Shown here piece after piece: positions 8,481-16,915 of a stretch of 64,000 nt of DNA. The notes beneath the pieces were generated by a model. That model did no database searches and was not told the DNA's origin. It was given only the letters and a program-made list of their open reading frames with translations. Origin of the DNA: CALKZN01 sp964633815 (GTDB taxonomy: Bacteria; Pseudomonadota; Gammaproteobacteria; Arenicellales; Arenicellaceae); contig CAZWHW010000001.1 in the NCBI GenBank assembly GCA_964633815.1, forward strand, positions 192,369 through 256,368. Reading direction: 5' to 3'. Position numbers and translations under genes: made by a program. The first letter of the stretch is position 1. Every line of letters begins with the position of its first letter.

Positions 8481-9761
8481 TTATCTACTTGACGACCAAA
8501 CAGCATCACGAACATTACCAGATATGGCGCTCAACGCTTGCTTAGCTCGACCATTAGCAGATGAAACCACTAGATTGCTATTATAGCCTTGTTTTACGCC
8601 AAACAAAACCATATCTCCATTTGCAGAAAAACTAGGAGATTCATCAAAGCCTGATGCATACAAAGTACGCACTAATTGCCCACCTCTTTCTAACAAAGCA
8701 ACCCCACCATCTCGCACAACCGCAACTATTTGATTATCTGGAGAAACATCAGCATCACCATTTTCTTTGCCAGTAAAAGTGACTCTTTGAGCTTCACCAC
8801 CTTGAGCACTCACTTCATAGATATTAGCTCGACCAGAACGACCTGAAGTAAATATTACCGAACCGCCATTTGTTGTCCATGTTGGCTCTGTATCAATCGC
8901 CCAATGTCTAGTTAATTGCCTGACGCTTTTTGTTGCTATATCCAAAATGTAAATATCCGAATTTCCAGATCTTGATGAAGCAAATGCTAATTTACTACCA
9001 TCTGGCGACCAAGCAGGCGCGCTATTAAATCCACGAGGCGAGCTAACTAAAGTACTAATGCCTCCCGATGCCAAATCAATCATTTTAATTTGAGAGCGCC
9101 CTTTTTGAATCGTTGCAAAAGCAATCTTTGAACCATCAGGCGACCAATCAGGCGATAAAATCGGCTCAGACGATGTCACCACAATTTGTGCGCCATGCCC
9201 ATCCCAATCTGCCACTTGAAGTAACGATTGCTTTCCTGAGCTTTTGACAAATGCAATCTTGCTGGTGAAAACTCCAGCGCCACCTGTACGGTTTTCATAA
9301 ATATAATCACTGATTTGATGCGACACATTGCGAACGCCCGTGCTACTCATATTATAACGATAACCACCAACTCTTCTCTTTTGCGCCACATCAAATAATA
9401 AAACAGTCACTTGGAAGTTTTGCCCACCCACAGGCACAACTGAACCAATAGCCAACATATCAGCTCCAATAGTTAACCAATCCCGGAATTGCACTTCTTC
9501 TTCGCGGCTGGGCAACGCCAAAAACCGATTTGATTCAATAGGATCAAACTTGCCAGATAGATATAAATCATTGGCAACAATCTCATGTATCGAAAAAGGT
9601 AAAGGTTGCGCACTGGCAAATGGAACAATCGCAATAGAGATTGCTTTCTTTTGTTTACCTTCAATTTCAATATCTACTCCTTGTGCATCTAATCTCAAAG
9701 AGAATAACGCGAATGCAAAGGCAAACATTATAACTAATCGTTTTTTATTAAGACTATTCAT
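8481..9761 (-). CDS. tolB: Tol-Pal system periplasmic protein TolB
   Basis: Periplasmic beta-propeller that shuttles between Pal and TolA. The 426-residue product has a signal peptide (cleavage near RLDA-Q), an N-terminal alpha/beta domain (residues 30-160), and a six-bladed propeller with repeated WSPDGSKIAFA-type motifs (LSPDWSPDGSKIAFAT; APAWSPDGSKLAFASSRSG). The length matches the family. GGA lies 7-8 bases before the ATG. It sits between tolA and pal as in most gammaproteobacteria. Confidence 0.97.
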   Translation of the reverse strand: MNSLNKKRLVIMFAFAFALFSLRLDAQGVDIEIEGKQKKAISIAIVPFASAQPLPFSIHEIVANDLYLSGKFDPIESNRFLALPSREEEVQFRDWLTIGADMLAIGSVVPVGGQNFQVTVLLFDVAQKRRVGGYRYNMSSTGVRNVSHQISDYIYENRTGGAGVFTSKIAFVKSSGKQSLLQVADWDGHGAQIVVTSSEPILSPDWSPDGSKIAFATIQKGRSQIKMIDLASGGISTLVSSPRGFNSAPAWSPDGSKLAFASSRSGNSDIYILDIATKSVRQLTRHWAIDTEPTWTTNGGSVIFTSGRSGRANIYEVSAQGGEAQRVTFTGKENGDADVSPDNQIVAVVRDGGVALLERGGQLVRTLYASGFDESPSFSANGDMVLFGVKQGYNSNLVVSSANGRAKQALSAISGNVRDAVWSSSR

Positions 9762-9807
9762 AGTAAATCCACTCTTGTTTGTACTATCTTATCAACTTAT
9801 TATGACA

Positions 9808-10701
9808 TTAAAAACTAGCTCGCAAGTTAATGTCTTGCAATTGTTTACTTATGTCAGGGTTATCTTTAGGCAAAGGTAAAGGGCTAGATTTGTATACTGC
9901 TGCTAAAACAGCTTGATCAAAACTTGCATCACCACTTGGATTTACAATTTTACTACTAAGAACATTTCCATTTTCGTCTAATCGAATATTGACTACTGGA
10001 ACTTGCGCAGCCTGAGAGCCTAAAGGAACAATAAAATTAGACTGTAATTTTTCTTTAATCAAAGCTGCGTAACGGTTTTTTATGGTAGTTGAATTTCTAG
10101 CTGATTGTTCTACCAAGGCTTGCTGGCGCTCTGCTTCAATTTCAGCTTGCAAGTCATCTTGTCTCTGCTGTTTAGCTGCTTCTTCCGCCTGACGAGCTTT
10201 TTCTTCTTCCTCACGCTTTTTCTTGACTTCAGCTTCTTTCTTTTTCTGCTTTTCTTCAGCTTCTTTACGTTTCTTCTCTTCTTCTTTACGCTTTTTTTCG
10301 TCTTCTTTGGCTTTTTTCTTTTTTAATGCAATCGCCTTTTCTTCTTCGGCTTTCTTCTTTTTTATGTCATCAAGTTTCTTTTTTTCCTGAGCTTGTTTCT
10401 TTTTCAAGTCAGCAAGTTTTTTCTTTTCTCGTTCTTGGCGCAATTTTTCTTTGCGCTGTTTTTCTTTTTCAGCTTTTAAAATTTTGTCTTTTTGTTTTTT
10501 GATCTGATCTTCAGTGACAGTAGTAGCTGCAATGGTAGCAATTTCATCTGCATTAAAAGCTTGAACAACTTCACGATCATCCTCTTTATCACTTTGCAAA
10601 TTAAACCATAAGTATGCAGCAAAACCGACGAACACTAGTAATGCAGCCACCATCGCGATGGCACGATCAAAAAAACCCACTCTATTCTTTCTTCGGGACA
10701 T
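9808..10701 (-). CDS. tolA: Tol-Pal system protein TolA
   Basis: Inner-membrane protein that passes the force of TolQR to the outer membrane. The 297-residue product has one N-terminal membrane helix (about 13-33), a long charged coiled-coil/helical arm rich in Lys, Glu and Ala (about 65-200), and a C-terminal TolA III domain (about 205-297; YAALIKEKLQSNFIVPLG). It is clearly shorter than the E. coli protein (421 residues), the difference being in the helical arm. A stray frame on the other strand in the A/T-rich arm is not a gene. Confidence 0.95.
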   Translation of the reverse strand: MSRRKNRVGFFDRAIAMVAALLVFVGFAAYLWFNLQSDKEDDREVVQAFNADEIATIAATTVTEDQIKKQKDKILKAEKEKQRKEKLRQEREKKKLADLKKKQAQEKKKLDDIKKKKAEEEKAIALKKKKAKEDEKKRKEEEKKRKEAEEKQKKKEAEVKKKREEEEKARQAEEAAKQQRQDDLQAEIEAERQQALVEQSARNSTTIKNRYAALIKEKLQSNFIVPLGSQAAQVPVVNIRLDENGNVLSSKIVNPSGDASFDQAVLAAVYKSSPLPLPKDNPDISKQLQDINLRASF

Positions 10702-10729
10702 AAATATGAATTAAATAAAAATTACTAAA

Positions 10730-11152
10730 CTAATTGTTTGGCTCTGTGACCAAACTAACATTTTCTACGTTAGACAAACGTAACAAATTTAAGGCCTGAA
10801 TCACTTTATCATAAATGGCGTTTTTATCGCCTCTAACCAAGAATATAGTATTTGGCTTTGCCAATAACAAGCCTTTTACATAAAGCTGAATTTGATCAGG
10901 TGTTTTAGCTATTTTATCTTCATTTATAAAATAGCTACCGTCTTTATCCACCGTCAAAATAAATGGATCTGGTGCATCTTTAGGCGGCTCAATCGGCTTA
11001 CTGGTGGTTTTTGGCAAATCTACTTTAACGCCTTCAGTTAAAAGCGGAGCAGTTACCATAAAAATAATCAACAATACCAACATGACATCAATGTAAGGCA
11101 CTACATTAATGCTAGCCATGGGTTTGTTGCGTCTATTTCGATAACGTGACAT
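10730..11152 (-). CDS. tolR: Tol-Pal system protein TolR (ExbD family)
   Basis: Component of the proton-driven TolQR motor. The 140-residue product has one membrane helix at about residues 16-38 (INVVPYIDVMLVLLIIFMVT), including the conserved Asp of the ExbD/TolR family that carries protons, and a periplasmic dimerisation domain to the end. It is 14 bases downstream of tolQ and 28 bases before tolA. The assignment is secure from length, motif and order. Confidence 0.96.
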   Translation of the reverse strand: MSRYRNRRNKPMASINVVPYIDVMLVLLIIFMVTAPLLTEGVKVDLPKTTSKPIEPPKDAPDPFILTVDKDGSYFINEDKIAKTPDQIQLYVKGLLLAKPNTIFLVRGDKNAIYDKVIQALNLLRLSNVENVSLVTEPNN

Positions 11153-11166
11153 TAATAATCCTCAAA

Positions 11167-11901
11167 CTAATCGTTATCTCGAACAATCTGGCGATTAACA
11201 ATACTTAGAAATTCTTCCGTGAAAATCTCATATTGTCCCACTAAGCGTTCAACACTGTGCGAATAGCGGTTATAAGCAACCACAGCTGGAATAGCTGCCA
11301 TTAATCCCATAGCAGTTGCAATCAATGCCTCGGCAATACCCGGCGCAACAGAAGCGATAGTGGCTTGTTCGGTTGATTGACTAAGACCAATAAAGGAATT
11401 CATAATCCCAATCACTGTGCCAAACAATCCAATATAAGGGCTAATAGAACCGACAGTGGCAAGAAAAGGAATATGCGATTCCAAATGATCTATTTCTCTA
11501 CCAAGTTCAACCTTCATCGCACGATTAACAGCATCTAAGACATCATTTGAATTGACAAATCCTGTTTGCAATAAACGCAGATATTCTCGGTAACCTGCAG
11601 TAAAAAGCTCACTCATGCCACAGCTTTTTTTACTGTTACCGCCCCATGCTTCATACAATTTCTCCATGCTGCCGCCCGCCCAAAACTCTCGTTCAAACTG
11701 GCGGGCCAAGCGTGCTTCACGACCTAAAGCTCGCCACTTCAAAACAATAATGTAACAAGTAAGAAATAAAGCCAGCATTAGGATCAACATGACCAGCTGC
11801 ACCACTACACTTGCATCGAGTATCAACGATAAAATGGACACCGAATGTCCTTCCGCGATTTGTGAAATCACCTCTCCTGGAATTACAGCTGGTAAACTCA
11901 T
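11167..11901 (-). CDS. tolQ: Tol-Pal system protein TolQ (MotA/ExbB family)
   Basis: Pentameric inner-membrane stator of the Tol motor. The 244-residue product has a first membrane helix at about residues 25-50 and two more at about 135-160 and 170-195, with the MotA/ExbB core LATVGSISPYIGLFGTVIGI and the helix IAEALIATAMGLMAAIPAVV that line the ion path. It lies 62 bases after ybgC, which begins the tol part of the operon. Family and role are secure. Confidence 0.97.
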   Translation of the reverse strand: MSLPAVIPGEVISQIAEGHSVSILSLILDASVVVQLVMLILMLALFLTCYIIVLKWRALGREARLARQFEREFWAGGSMEKLYEAWGGNSKKSCGMSELFTAGYREYLRLLQTGFVNSNDVLDAVNRAMKVELGREIDHLESHIPFLATVGSISPYIGLFGTVIGIMNSFIGLSQSTEQATIASVAPGIAEALIATAMGLMAAIPAVVAYNRYSHSVERLVGQYEIFTEEFLSIVNRQIVRDND

Positions 11902-11963
11902 ATTAAAACTCTTTTAGTTAGATAGTTTTTATTCAAAAATAATAATTCACAATACAACAAAGA

Positions 11964-12392
11964 TTAATACATCGCTTTATTTTGAAAAATATTCAACAAC
12001 GCTTGGGGCATTGGTTTCAATGTAAAAGCATCTTGTGACGTCTTACTAATAGCCGCCAACTTTACCAAGGCTGAGCAAATTAACAAGCCCTCGGCATTGT
12101 ATATAGACTGTTTCATTTGCACACCAACCTTACCAAGCTTTATAACTTGTAGATGCACCATCAATTCTTCACCGAGTTTTGCCGGCAACATAAATTCAAG
12201 ATCCATATTGCGTACCACGAAAATTACGCCAAATTGCTGCTCACACTCAACCACACTGCAGCCTCGATGAATTAAAAATTCCGATCTAGCTCGCTCCATA
12301 AACTTCAGATAATTGGCGTGATAAACCACACCACCTGCATCAGTGTCTTCATAATAGACTTTGATTGGAAATTCAAAATCGGCCTGACTCAT
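11964..12392 (-). CDS. ybgC: Acyl-CoA thioesterase YbgC (4-hydroxybenzoyl-CoA thioesterase family)
   Basis: Hot-dog-fold thioesterase of 142 residues that acts on short acyl-CoA or acyl-ACP and is linked to phospholipid metabolism at the inner membrane. The family signature YYEDTDAGGVVYHANYLKFM includes the catalytic Asp (in EDTDAGG) near residue 18. The ATG overlaps the ruvB stop by four bases (ATGA), so translation of the tol operon's first gene is probably coupled to ruvB. Position directly before tolQ is standard. Confidence 0.95.
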   Translation of the reverse strand: MSQADFEFPIKVYYEDTDAGGVVYHANYLKFMERARSEFLIHRGCSVVECEQQFGVIFVVRNMDLEFMLPAKLGEELMVHLQVIKLGKVGVQMKQSIYNAEGLLICSALVKLAAISKTSQDAFTLKPMPQALLNIFQNKAMY

Positions 12393-13495
12393 TCATTACC
12401 TTTTTCTGACGAAGTTTCTGAGGAGAATAATGCCGCTTGAGTTTGTTCAGATTCTTTTAATTTTTCAGGCATATTCATACCAAAATGTACCCAGCTGCGT
12501 TTGGTCACCATCCGGCCTCGAGGGGTTCGCATCATAAAGCCTTGTTGAATCAAATAAGGCTCAATGACATCTTCAATCGTGCCTCGCTCCTCACCGACAG
12601 CAGCAGCCAAGCTCTCAACGCCAACAGGGCCGCCATCAAATTTTTCCATAATCGAAAGTAATAACTGTCTATCTAACATATCTAAACCATTAGCATCCAC
12701 TTCCAACATATCCAAAGCATGAATTGCCATTTTTTTAGTGATCACGCCATCGCCCTTCACTTGTGCATAATCTCGAACCCTACGAAGCAAACGATTAGCA
12801 ATTCGCGGTGTGCCACGAGAACGTTTTGCGATAGTTGCAACGCCCTCAGCATCGGCTTCTAAATTCAAAATATTGGCTGAACGCGCCACAATTTGTGACA
12901 AATCTTCGACATTATAATATTCCAAACGCTGCACAATCCCAAAACGATCTCGCAGTGGTGAGGTTAATAAGCCCGCCCGAGTCGTTGCACCAACAAGAGT
13001 AAATGGCGGCAAAGATAGTTTTACCGTTCTGGCTGCTGGGCCCTCGCCAATAACGATATCAATCTCGAAATCTTCCATTGCTGGATACAAAATCTCCTCA
13101 ACAACTGGGCTTAGTCGATGAATCTCATCAATAAAGAGCACATCATGTGGTTCAAGATTAGTCAAAACGGCGGCCAAATCGCCTGCTCGCTCTAATACGG
13201 GCCCTGAAGTCTGGCGCATTTTGACGTCAAGCTCGCTAGCAATAATATTCGATAATGTAGTCTTACCCAGCCCTGGCGGACCAAAAAATAACACATGGTC
13301 TAATGCCTCTTTTCTATCCAATGCCGCTTGAATAAAAATCTCCAATTGCTCCCGAAGTTTCGGTTGACCCACAAAGTCAGCCAACTTTTCAGGACGTAAT
13401 GCTCTATCAAATTTATCTTCATTGCTAGACATCGTTTCAGCAATTATTGGGCGATCTGTGCCAAAATCGTCGTTCAAATCATCCCAATCAGACAT
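12389..13495 (-). CDS. ruvB: Holliday junction branch migration helicase RuvB
   Basis: AAA+ ATPase that drives branch migration of Holliday junctions with RuvA. The 368-residue product shows Walker A GPPGLGKTT near residue 70, Walker B LFIDEIHRL, the sensor region GATTRAGLLTSPLRDRFG, and a C-terminal winged-helix domain (GVESLAAAVGEERGTIEDVI). The last 20-odd residues are a variable, charged tail rich in Ser/Glu. It follows ruvA by 39 bases and overlaps ybgC by four. Confidence 0.98.
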   Translation of the reverse strand: MSDWDDLNDDFGTDRPIIAETMSSNEDKFDRALRPEKLADFVGQPKLREQLEIFIQAALDRKEALDHVLFFGPPGLGKTTLSNIIASELDVKMRQTSGPVLERAGDLAAVLTNLEPHDVLFIDEIHRLSPVVEEILYPAMEDFEIDIVIGEGPAARTVKLSLPPFTLVGATTRAGLLTSPLRDRFGIVQRLEYYNVEDLSQIVARSANILNLEADAEGVATIAKRSRGTPRIANRLLRRVRDYAQVKGDGVITKKMAIHALDMLEVDANGLDMLDRQLLLSIMEKFDGGPVGVESLAAAVGEERGTIEDVIEPYLIQQGFMMRTPRGRMVTKRSWVHFGMNMPEKLKESEQTQAALFSSETSSEKGNE

Positions 13496-13534
13496 TAATT
13501 TTTTCTCGGTTTGTTCGCATCGCTGTTGAAAACT

Positions 13535-14131
13535 CTACAATACCCGACCCGATAATACTTGCAAGCCTGCTCGTATGATTTGTTCACTTGACATCTCGTT
13601 TGCATCAACGCCTTTTAAAGCTTTCATGATATCGCTATGCTTATATCCCAGCGCCTGCAATGCATCGATAGCATCTTGCCTATCCGTACGGGCTGCTAAA
13701 GATATATCAGAATTTGCTCCATCCATTTGATCGGCAAAACGGTTTTTCATTTCCACCATCAAACGTTCAGCAGTTTTTTTACCAATCCCTGGCACTGCTA
13801 TTAGTTGAGCAACTTCTTCACTAGCAATACAAGCAAAAAAATCTGGTGCAGAAAAAGTAGATAAAATTGCTAAAGCGACTTTAGGGCCAACTCCTGAAAT
13901 TTTTAATAACTCACGGAAAATATCGCGACTATTGAGTTCAGCAAAGCCATATAATAATTGCGCATCCTCTCTAACCACCATATGAACATATAATTGCAGT
14001 TGTTCACCAACTGCTGGTAGTTGATAAATAGTCGGCATAGGGACTTCAAGCTCATAGCCAACCCCACCAACATTGAGCACTATGACCGGCGCTTTAACAC
14101 TGAGTAACTTACCTTCAAACCATGCAATCAT
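13535..14131 (-). CDS. ruvA: Holliday junction DNA helicase subunit RuvA
   Basis: Tetrameric protein that holds the Holliday junction for RuvB. The 198-residue product has the N-terminal OB fold (MIAWFEGKLLSVKAPVIVLN), two helix-hairpin-helix motifs in the middle (LLKISGVGPKVALAILS and IAVPGIGKKTAERLMVEMK), and a C-terminal RuvB-binding domain (AIDALQALGYKHSDIMKAL). Length and order within ruvCAB are normal. Confidence 0.98.
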   Translation of the reverse strand: MIAWFEGKLLSVKAPVIVLNVGGVGYELEVPMPTIYQLPAVGEQLQLYVHMVVREDAQLLYGFAELNSRDIFRELLKISGVGPKVALAILSTFSAPDFFACIASEEVAQLIAVPGIGKKTAERLMVEMKNRFADQMDGANSDISLAARTDRQDAIDALQALGYKHSDIMKALKGVDANEMSSEQIIRAGLQVLSGRVL

Positions 14132-14162
14132 AGTTCACTCTGAGTTTGCTTTTGTTGCCTAT

Positions 14163-14681
14163 TCATTGAAACTTCATCCGTGCAGTCAAATCTGACTGCT
14201 TAGCAATTAATTGTTTGGCATGCTGCTGATGAATGTGGCATATAGCACAGGCCAATGCGTCCGATTCGTCCACACCAAGAGGCGTACGGATATTTAATAA
14301 TACTTTCACCATATGCTGCACTTGTGCTTTGTCTGCACGCCCGCGACCAACAACTGTTTTTTTTATTTCAGTAGCACTATATTCATGGATTGACAAACCA
14401 ACATTGACGCCTGCCAAAATAGCCGCCCCACGCGCATGCCCTAAGGTCAAAGCAGCTTGCGGATTTTTAGCTAAAAACACTTTTTCCACCGCCATCAAAT
14501 CCGGTTGAAATTTTTCAATCACCTTTTCCAGCCTTTGAAAAATACATGCTAATCGCGGCGGTAAATCACCTTTAGGTAAACGCAAAGATTCAGAAAAAAT
14601 ATGTTTAGCTGAATTTCCTTTAGCATCAATCACACCAATCCCCATAATTTGAGAACCAGGATCAATACCGAGAATACGCAT
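14163..14681 (-). CDS. ruvC: Crossover junction endodeoxyribonuclease RuvC
   Basis: Dimeric resolvase that cuts Holliday junctions. The 172-residue product has the RNase H-like fold with acidic residues in ILGIDPGS near the N-terminus, AVEKVF in the middle, and the ESDALACAICH motif near residue 140. I use the ATG at 14681, with GGTAAG just upstream, instead of the in-frame TTG one codon earlier. It lies 16 bases after yebC and 31 before ruvA. Confidence 0.97.
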   Translation of the reverse strand: MRILGIDPGSQIMGIGVIDAKGNSAKHIFSESLRLPKGDLPPRLACIFQRLEKVIEKFQPDLMAVEKVFLAKNPQAALTLGHARGAAILAGVNVGLSIHEYSATEIKKTVVGRGRADKAQVQHMVKVLLNIRTPLGVDESDALACAICHIHQQHAKQLIAKQSDLTARMKFQ

Positions 14682-14697
14682 CAATACTTACCAAAAC

Positions 14698-15441
14698 CTA
14701 AGTTTGTTGCTCAAAAAAACTATCGGAGAATTTAGCGTTACTAAAAACATCCTGGACATCGTCAAGCTCTTCAAGTGCATCTATCAACTTCAAAACTTTT
14801 TCTGCATCATCATCACTTATGTCCACTTCCAAGGATGCACGTTGAACAATTTCAGAAGATTCAGGCTTCATATCAGCTGCTGTCAATGCTTCATTCAGAG
14901 CAATATAATCTTCTGGAGGACAGGTAATTTTTATCACTCCTTCATCTGCTTCAACATCATCCGCTCCGGCTTCTAGCGCGACATCCATGACCGCTTCTTC
15001 ATCAGCACCTTCGGTCATAAAAAACTCGCCCATTTTATTAAACAAATACGCAACAGAACCTGATGTGCCTAGGTTGCCGCCATATTTGGAAAAAGCATGT
15101 CTGACCTCAGCAACAGTACGATTTTTATTGTCCGTTGTGCATTCAACCAGGACCGCAATACCTGAAGACGCGTAACCCTCATAGGTAATCTCTTCGTAAT
15201 TAACTCCCTCAAGATCACCCGTTCCACGCTTAACAGCGCGATCAATTGTGTCTCGAGTCATATTTGCGCCCAGCGCTTTATCTACCGCCAAGCGTAATCG
15301 AGGGTTTGACTCCACCTCACCACCACCCGCTCTGGCAGCAACAGTGATTTCACGAATCAAACGCGTAAAAATTTTGCCACGCTTTGCATCTTGGGCAGCT
15401 TTGCGATGCTTAATATTTGCCCATTTACTATGACCTGCCAT
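14698..15441 (-). CDS. yebC: YebC/PmpR family protein (TACO1 family)
   Basis: Conserved 247-residue protein of the YebC/TACO1 family. Members have been described as DNA-binding regulators (PmpR-like) and as helpers of translation through difficult proline stretches. The start MAGHSKWANIKHRKAAQDAK is the invariant family opening, and TSGSVAYLFNKMGEF and GADDVEADEGVIKITCPPED are typical. It heads the ruvCAB group, as in many gammaproteobacteria, and is divergent from the phosphoribosyltransferase gene. Confidence 0.95.
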   Translation of the reverse strand: MAGHSKWANIKHRKAAQDAKRGKIFTRLIREITVAARAGGGEVESNPRLRLAVDKALGANMTRDTIDRAVKRGTGDLEGVNYEEITYEGYASSGIAVLVECTTDNKNRTVAEVRHAFSKYGGNLGTSGSVAYLFNKMGEFFMTEGADEEAVMDVALEAGADDVEADEGVIKITCPPEDYIALNEALTAADMKPESSEIVQRASLEVDISDDDAEKVLKLIDALEELDDVQDVFSNAKFSDSFFEQQT

Positions 15442-15480
15442 AAGAAGAAATTTCCGCTAAAATACTTATTATTGAATTGC

Positions 15481-15543
15481 CCAGAGTTTAGCACTCTGGT
15501 CGCCACTGACCAACGTGAAACAACGAAAATTTCTACATAGAAA
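15481..15543. other. Two small hairpins between divergent yebC and phosphoribosyltransferase genes
   Basis: CCAGAGT, loop TTAGC, ACTCTGG (15481-15499) is a perfect 7-bp stem. TTTCTA, CA, TAGAAA (15530-15543) is a short palindrome 27 bases before the phosphoribosyltransferase start. They may be operators or leader structures for the divergent genes; nothing further is shown by the sequence. Confidence 0.35.
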
Positions 15544-15570
15544 CTTTTTCTACCAACAAAATTGAAAAAA

Positions 15571-16122
15571 ATGAGCAAACTCTACATTGACGCCAACACT
15601 TTGCTAACACAGAGTTTTGAATTAGTGAAAATGATTCTGGACAGTGATTTTAGACCGACCGCACTGATTGCATTATGGCGAGGCGGAACACCAATAGGCA
15701 TTGCCATTCATGAGGGCTTATCTTTTCTAGGTGTAAACACCAAACATTTCGCCTTGAGGACTAGCTATTATGACAATAACAATCAGCGTCGCGATAACGT
15801 AGAAATTGACAACCTCGGCATGATTATAGACCAACTTAATAAAAATGATTCCTTATTGATTGTGGACGATGTATTTGACAGCGGCAATACGATTAATACC
15901 TTACTCAACACTTTGTATGATTCTGACACTATCGAGACACCCTCAGAAATCAGAATTGCAACGCCTTATTACAAACCAAACAATAATCAAACCAACTTAA
16001 AACCAGACTTCTATTTATATGAAACCGAGCAATGGATTGTTTTCCCGCATGAATTGCATGACTTAAGTGAAGAGGAAATCAAACAAAATAAAAAGAGTGC
16101 CCATATATTATTGCAATCATGA
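15571..16122 (+). CDS. Phosphoribosyltransferase family protein
   Basis: Type I phosphoribosyltransferase of 183 residues. The PRPP-binding motif LLIVDDVFDSGNTI lies near residue 95, and an N-terminal loop contains LIALWRGGTPIGIAIHE, which fits the pyrophosphate loop of hypoxanthine/xanthine-guanine transferases. The likely job is purine-base salvage, but the base cannot be named from sequence. I chose the ATG at 15571 over an upstream in-frame TTG (15562). The 3' end overlaps the convergent DUF547 gene by six bases. It stands alone, divergent from yebC. Confidence 0.8.
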   Translation: MSKLYIDANTLLTQSFELVKMILDSDFRPTALIALWRGGTPIGIAIHEGLSFLGVNTKHFALRTSYYDNNNQRRDNVEIDNLGMIIDQLNKNDSLLIVDDVFDSGNTINTLLNTLYDSDTIETPSEIRIATPYYKPNNNQTNLKPDFYLYETEQWIVFPHELHDLSEEEIKQNKKSAHILLQS

Positions 16123-16893
16123 TGATGGCTGTTGATTAATTGTCCAATCGTATTTAATGAATTTCACTTTGTAATTTTCTGGGATTTTTTCGTCACGAAA
16201 TTGATTAACATAAGCAATTAAATCTTGTTTTTTACCTGATTCGACATAGTCTTTAGTATAGAACTTCATGATGCCTGACAAATGCACTTCTTGTTTGTCC
16301 GATTTAATAAGAATATGCTTATCTTTAGCAAAAAATTCACGGCTAGCAACTTCTAATTCTTGATCAATTGTCGCCGCATTAAATGCTTTTTGTGGCAAAC
16401 GCGGGCAGTCTTTGACCATGCAATTCAAAGCAAAATGTGTCCTCGCCTCACCCAAAGGTCGAATAACTTTTGTTTCATAATCCAATAAATTGGTAGTTTC
16501 CCCGCCAATCACCACTTTACGAAATTTAAAAAACGATGCTCGTTTCAACAAAGTGCTGAAATTTTTCGGAATATCTCGCTCTAAAACACCCCACATTGCT
16601 AGGGCGTTATAGGCGTTCAAATGATAGGCAATGACTTCGTTACTGCTTGGAAATAACTCAGGATGTGTTTCTGGACTCACTTGTTCAATTGCTTTAACAA
16701 ATTTTTCTAAATCATCTGATTGATTTATTAAAGTAACAAAATCAATTCGGCCTTGCTCATCAACATGCGTCGCCAAAACTTTTTGCCAAGCAGGAAATGC
16801 ATCATTATACGGATTCACTGCTGCTGTCGCAGCTATGAAAAAGCCCATGCAAACGATACTGATTACTGACTGAGTTAACCATTTTTTAAACAT
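16117..16893 (-). CDS. DUF547 domain-containing secreted protein
   Basis: Exported protein of 258 residues with a signal peptide (about 1-24, ending ATAAA) and a DUF547 domain over most of its length. The conserved family block HFALNCMVKDCPRLPQKAF holds an Asn-Cys pair and a second Cys-Pro; it recurs as HYAVNCASLSCPNL in a second DUF547 protein at 54440-55282. The domain's biochemical role is not known to me. The ATG at 16893 has AGGTGG upstream and is preferred to a GTG three codons earlier. It follows the radical SAM gene by about 20 bases, so the two are probably co-transcribed. Confidence 0.85.
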   Translation of the reverse strand: MFKKWLTQSVISIVCMGFFIAATAAVNPYNDAFPAWQKVLATHVDEQGRIDFVTLINQSDDLEKFVKAIEQVSPETHPELFPSSNEVIAYHLNAYNALAMWGVLERDIPKNFSTLLKRASFFKFRKVVIGGETTNLLDYETKVIRPLGEARTHFALNCMVKDCPRLPQKAFNAATIDQELEVASREFFAKDKHILIKSDKQEVHLSGIMKFYTKDYVESGKKQDLIAYVNQFRDEKIPENYKVKFIKYDWTINQQPSS

Positions 16894-16915
16894 CAAAACC
16901 ACCTAAAATCATCAT

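Noticed and set aside
10105..10326. Phe/Leu-rich plus-strand frame opposite tolA
   Set aside because: It is the mirror of the Lys/Glu-rich coiled coil of TolA and has no independent support.
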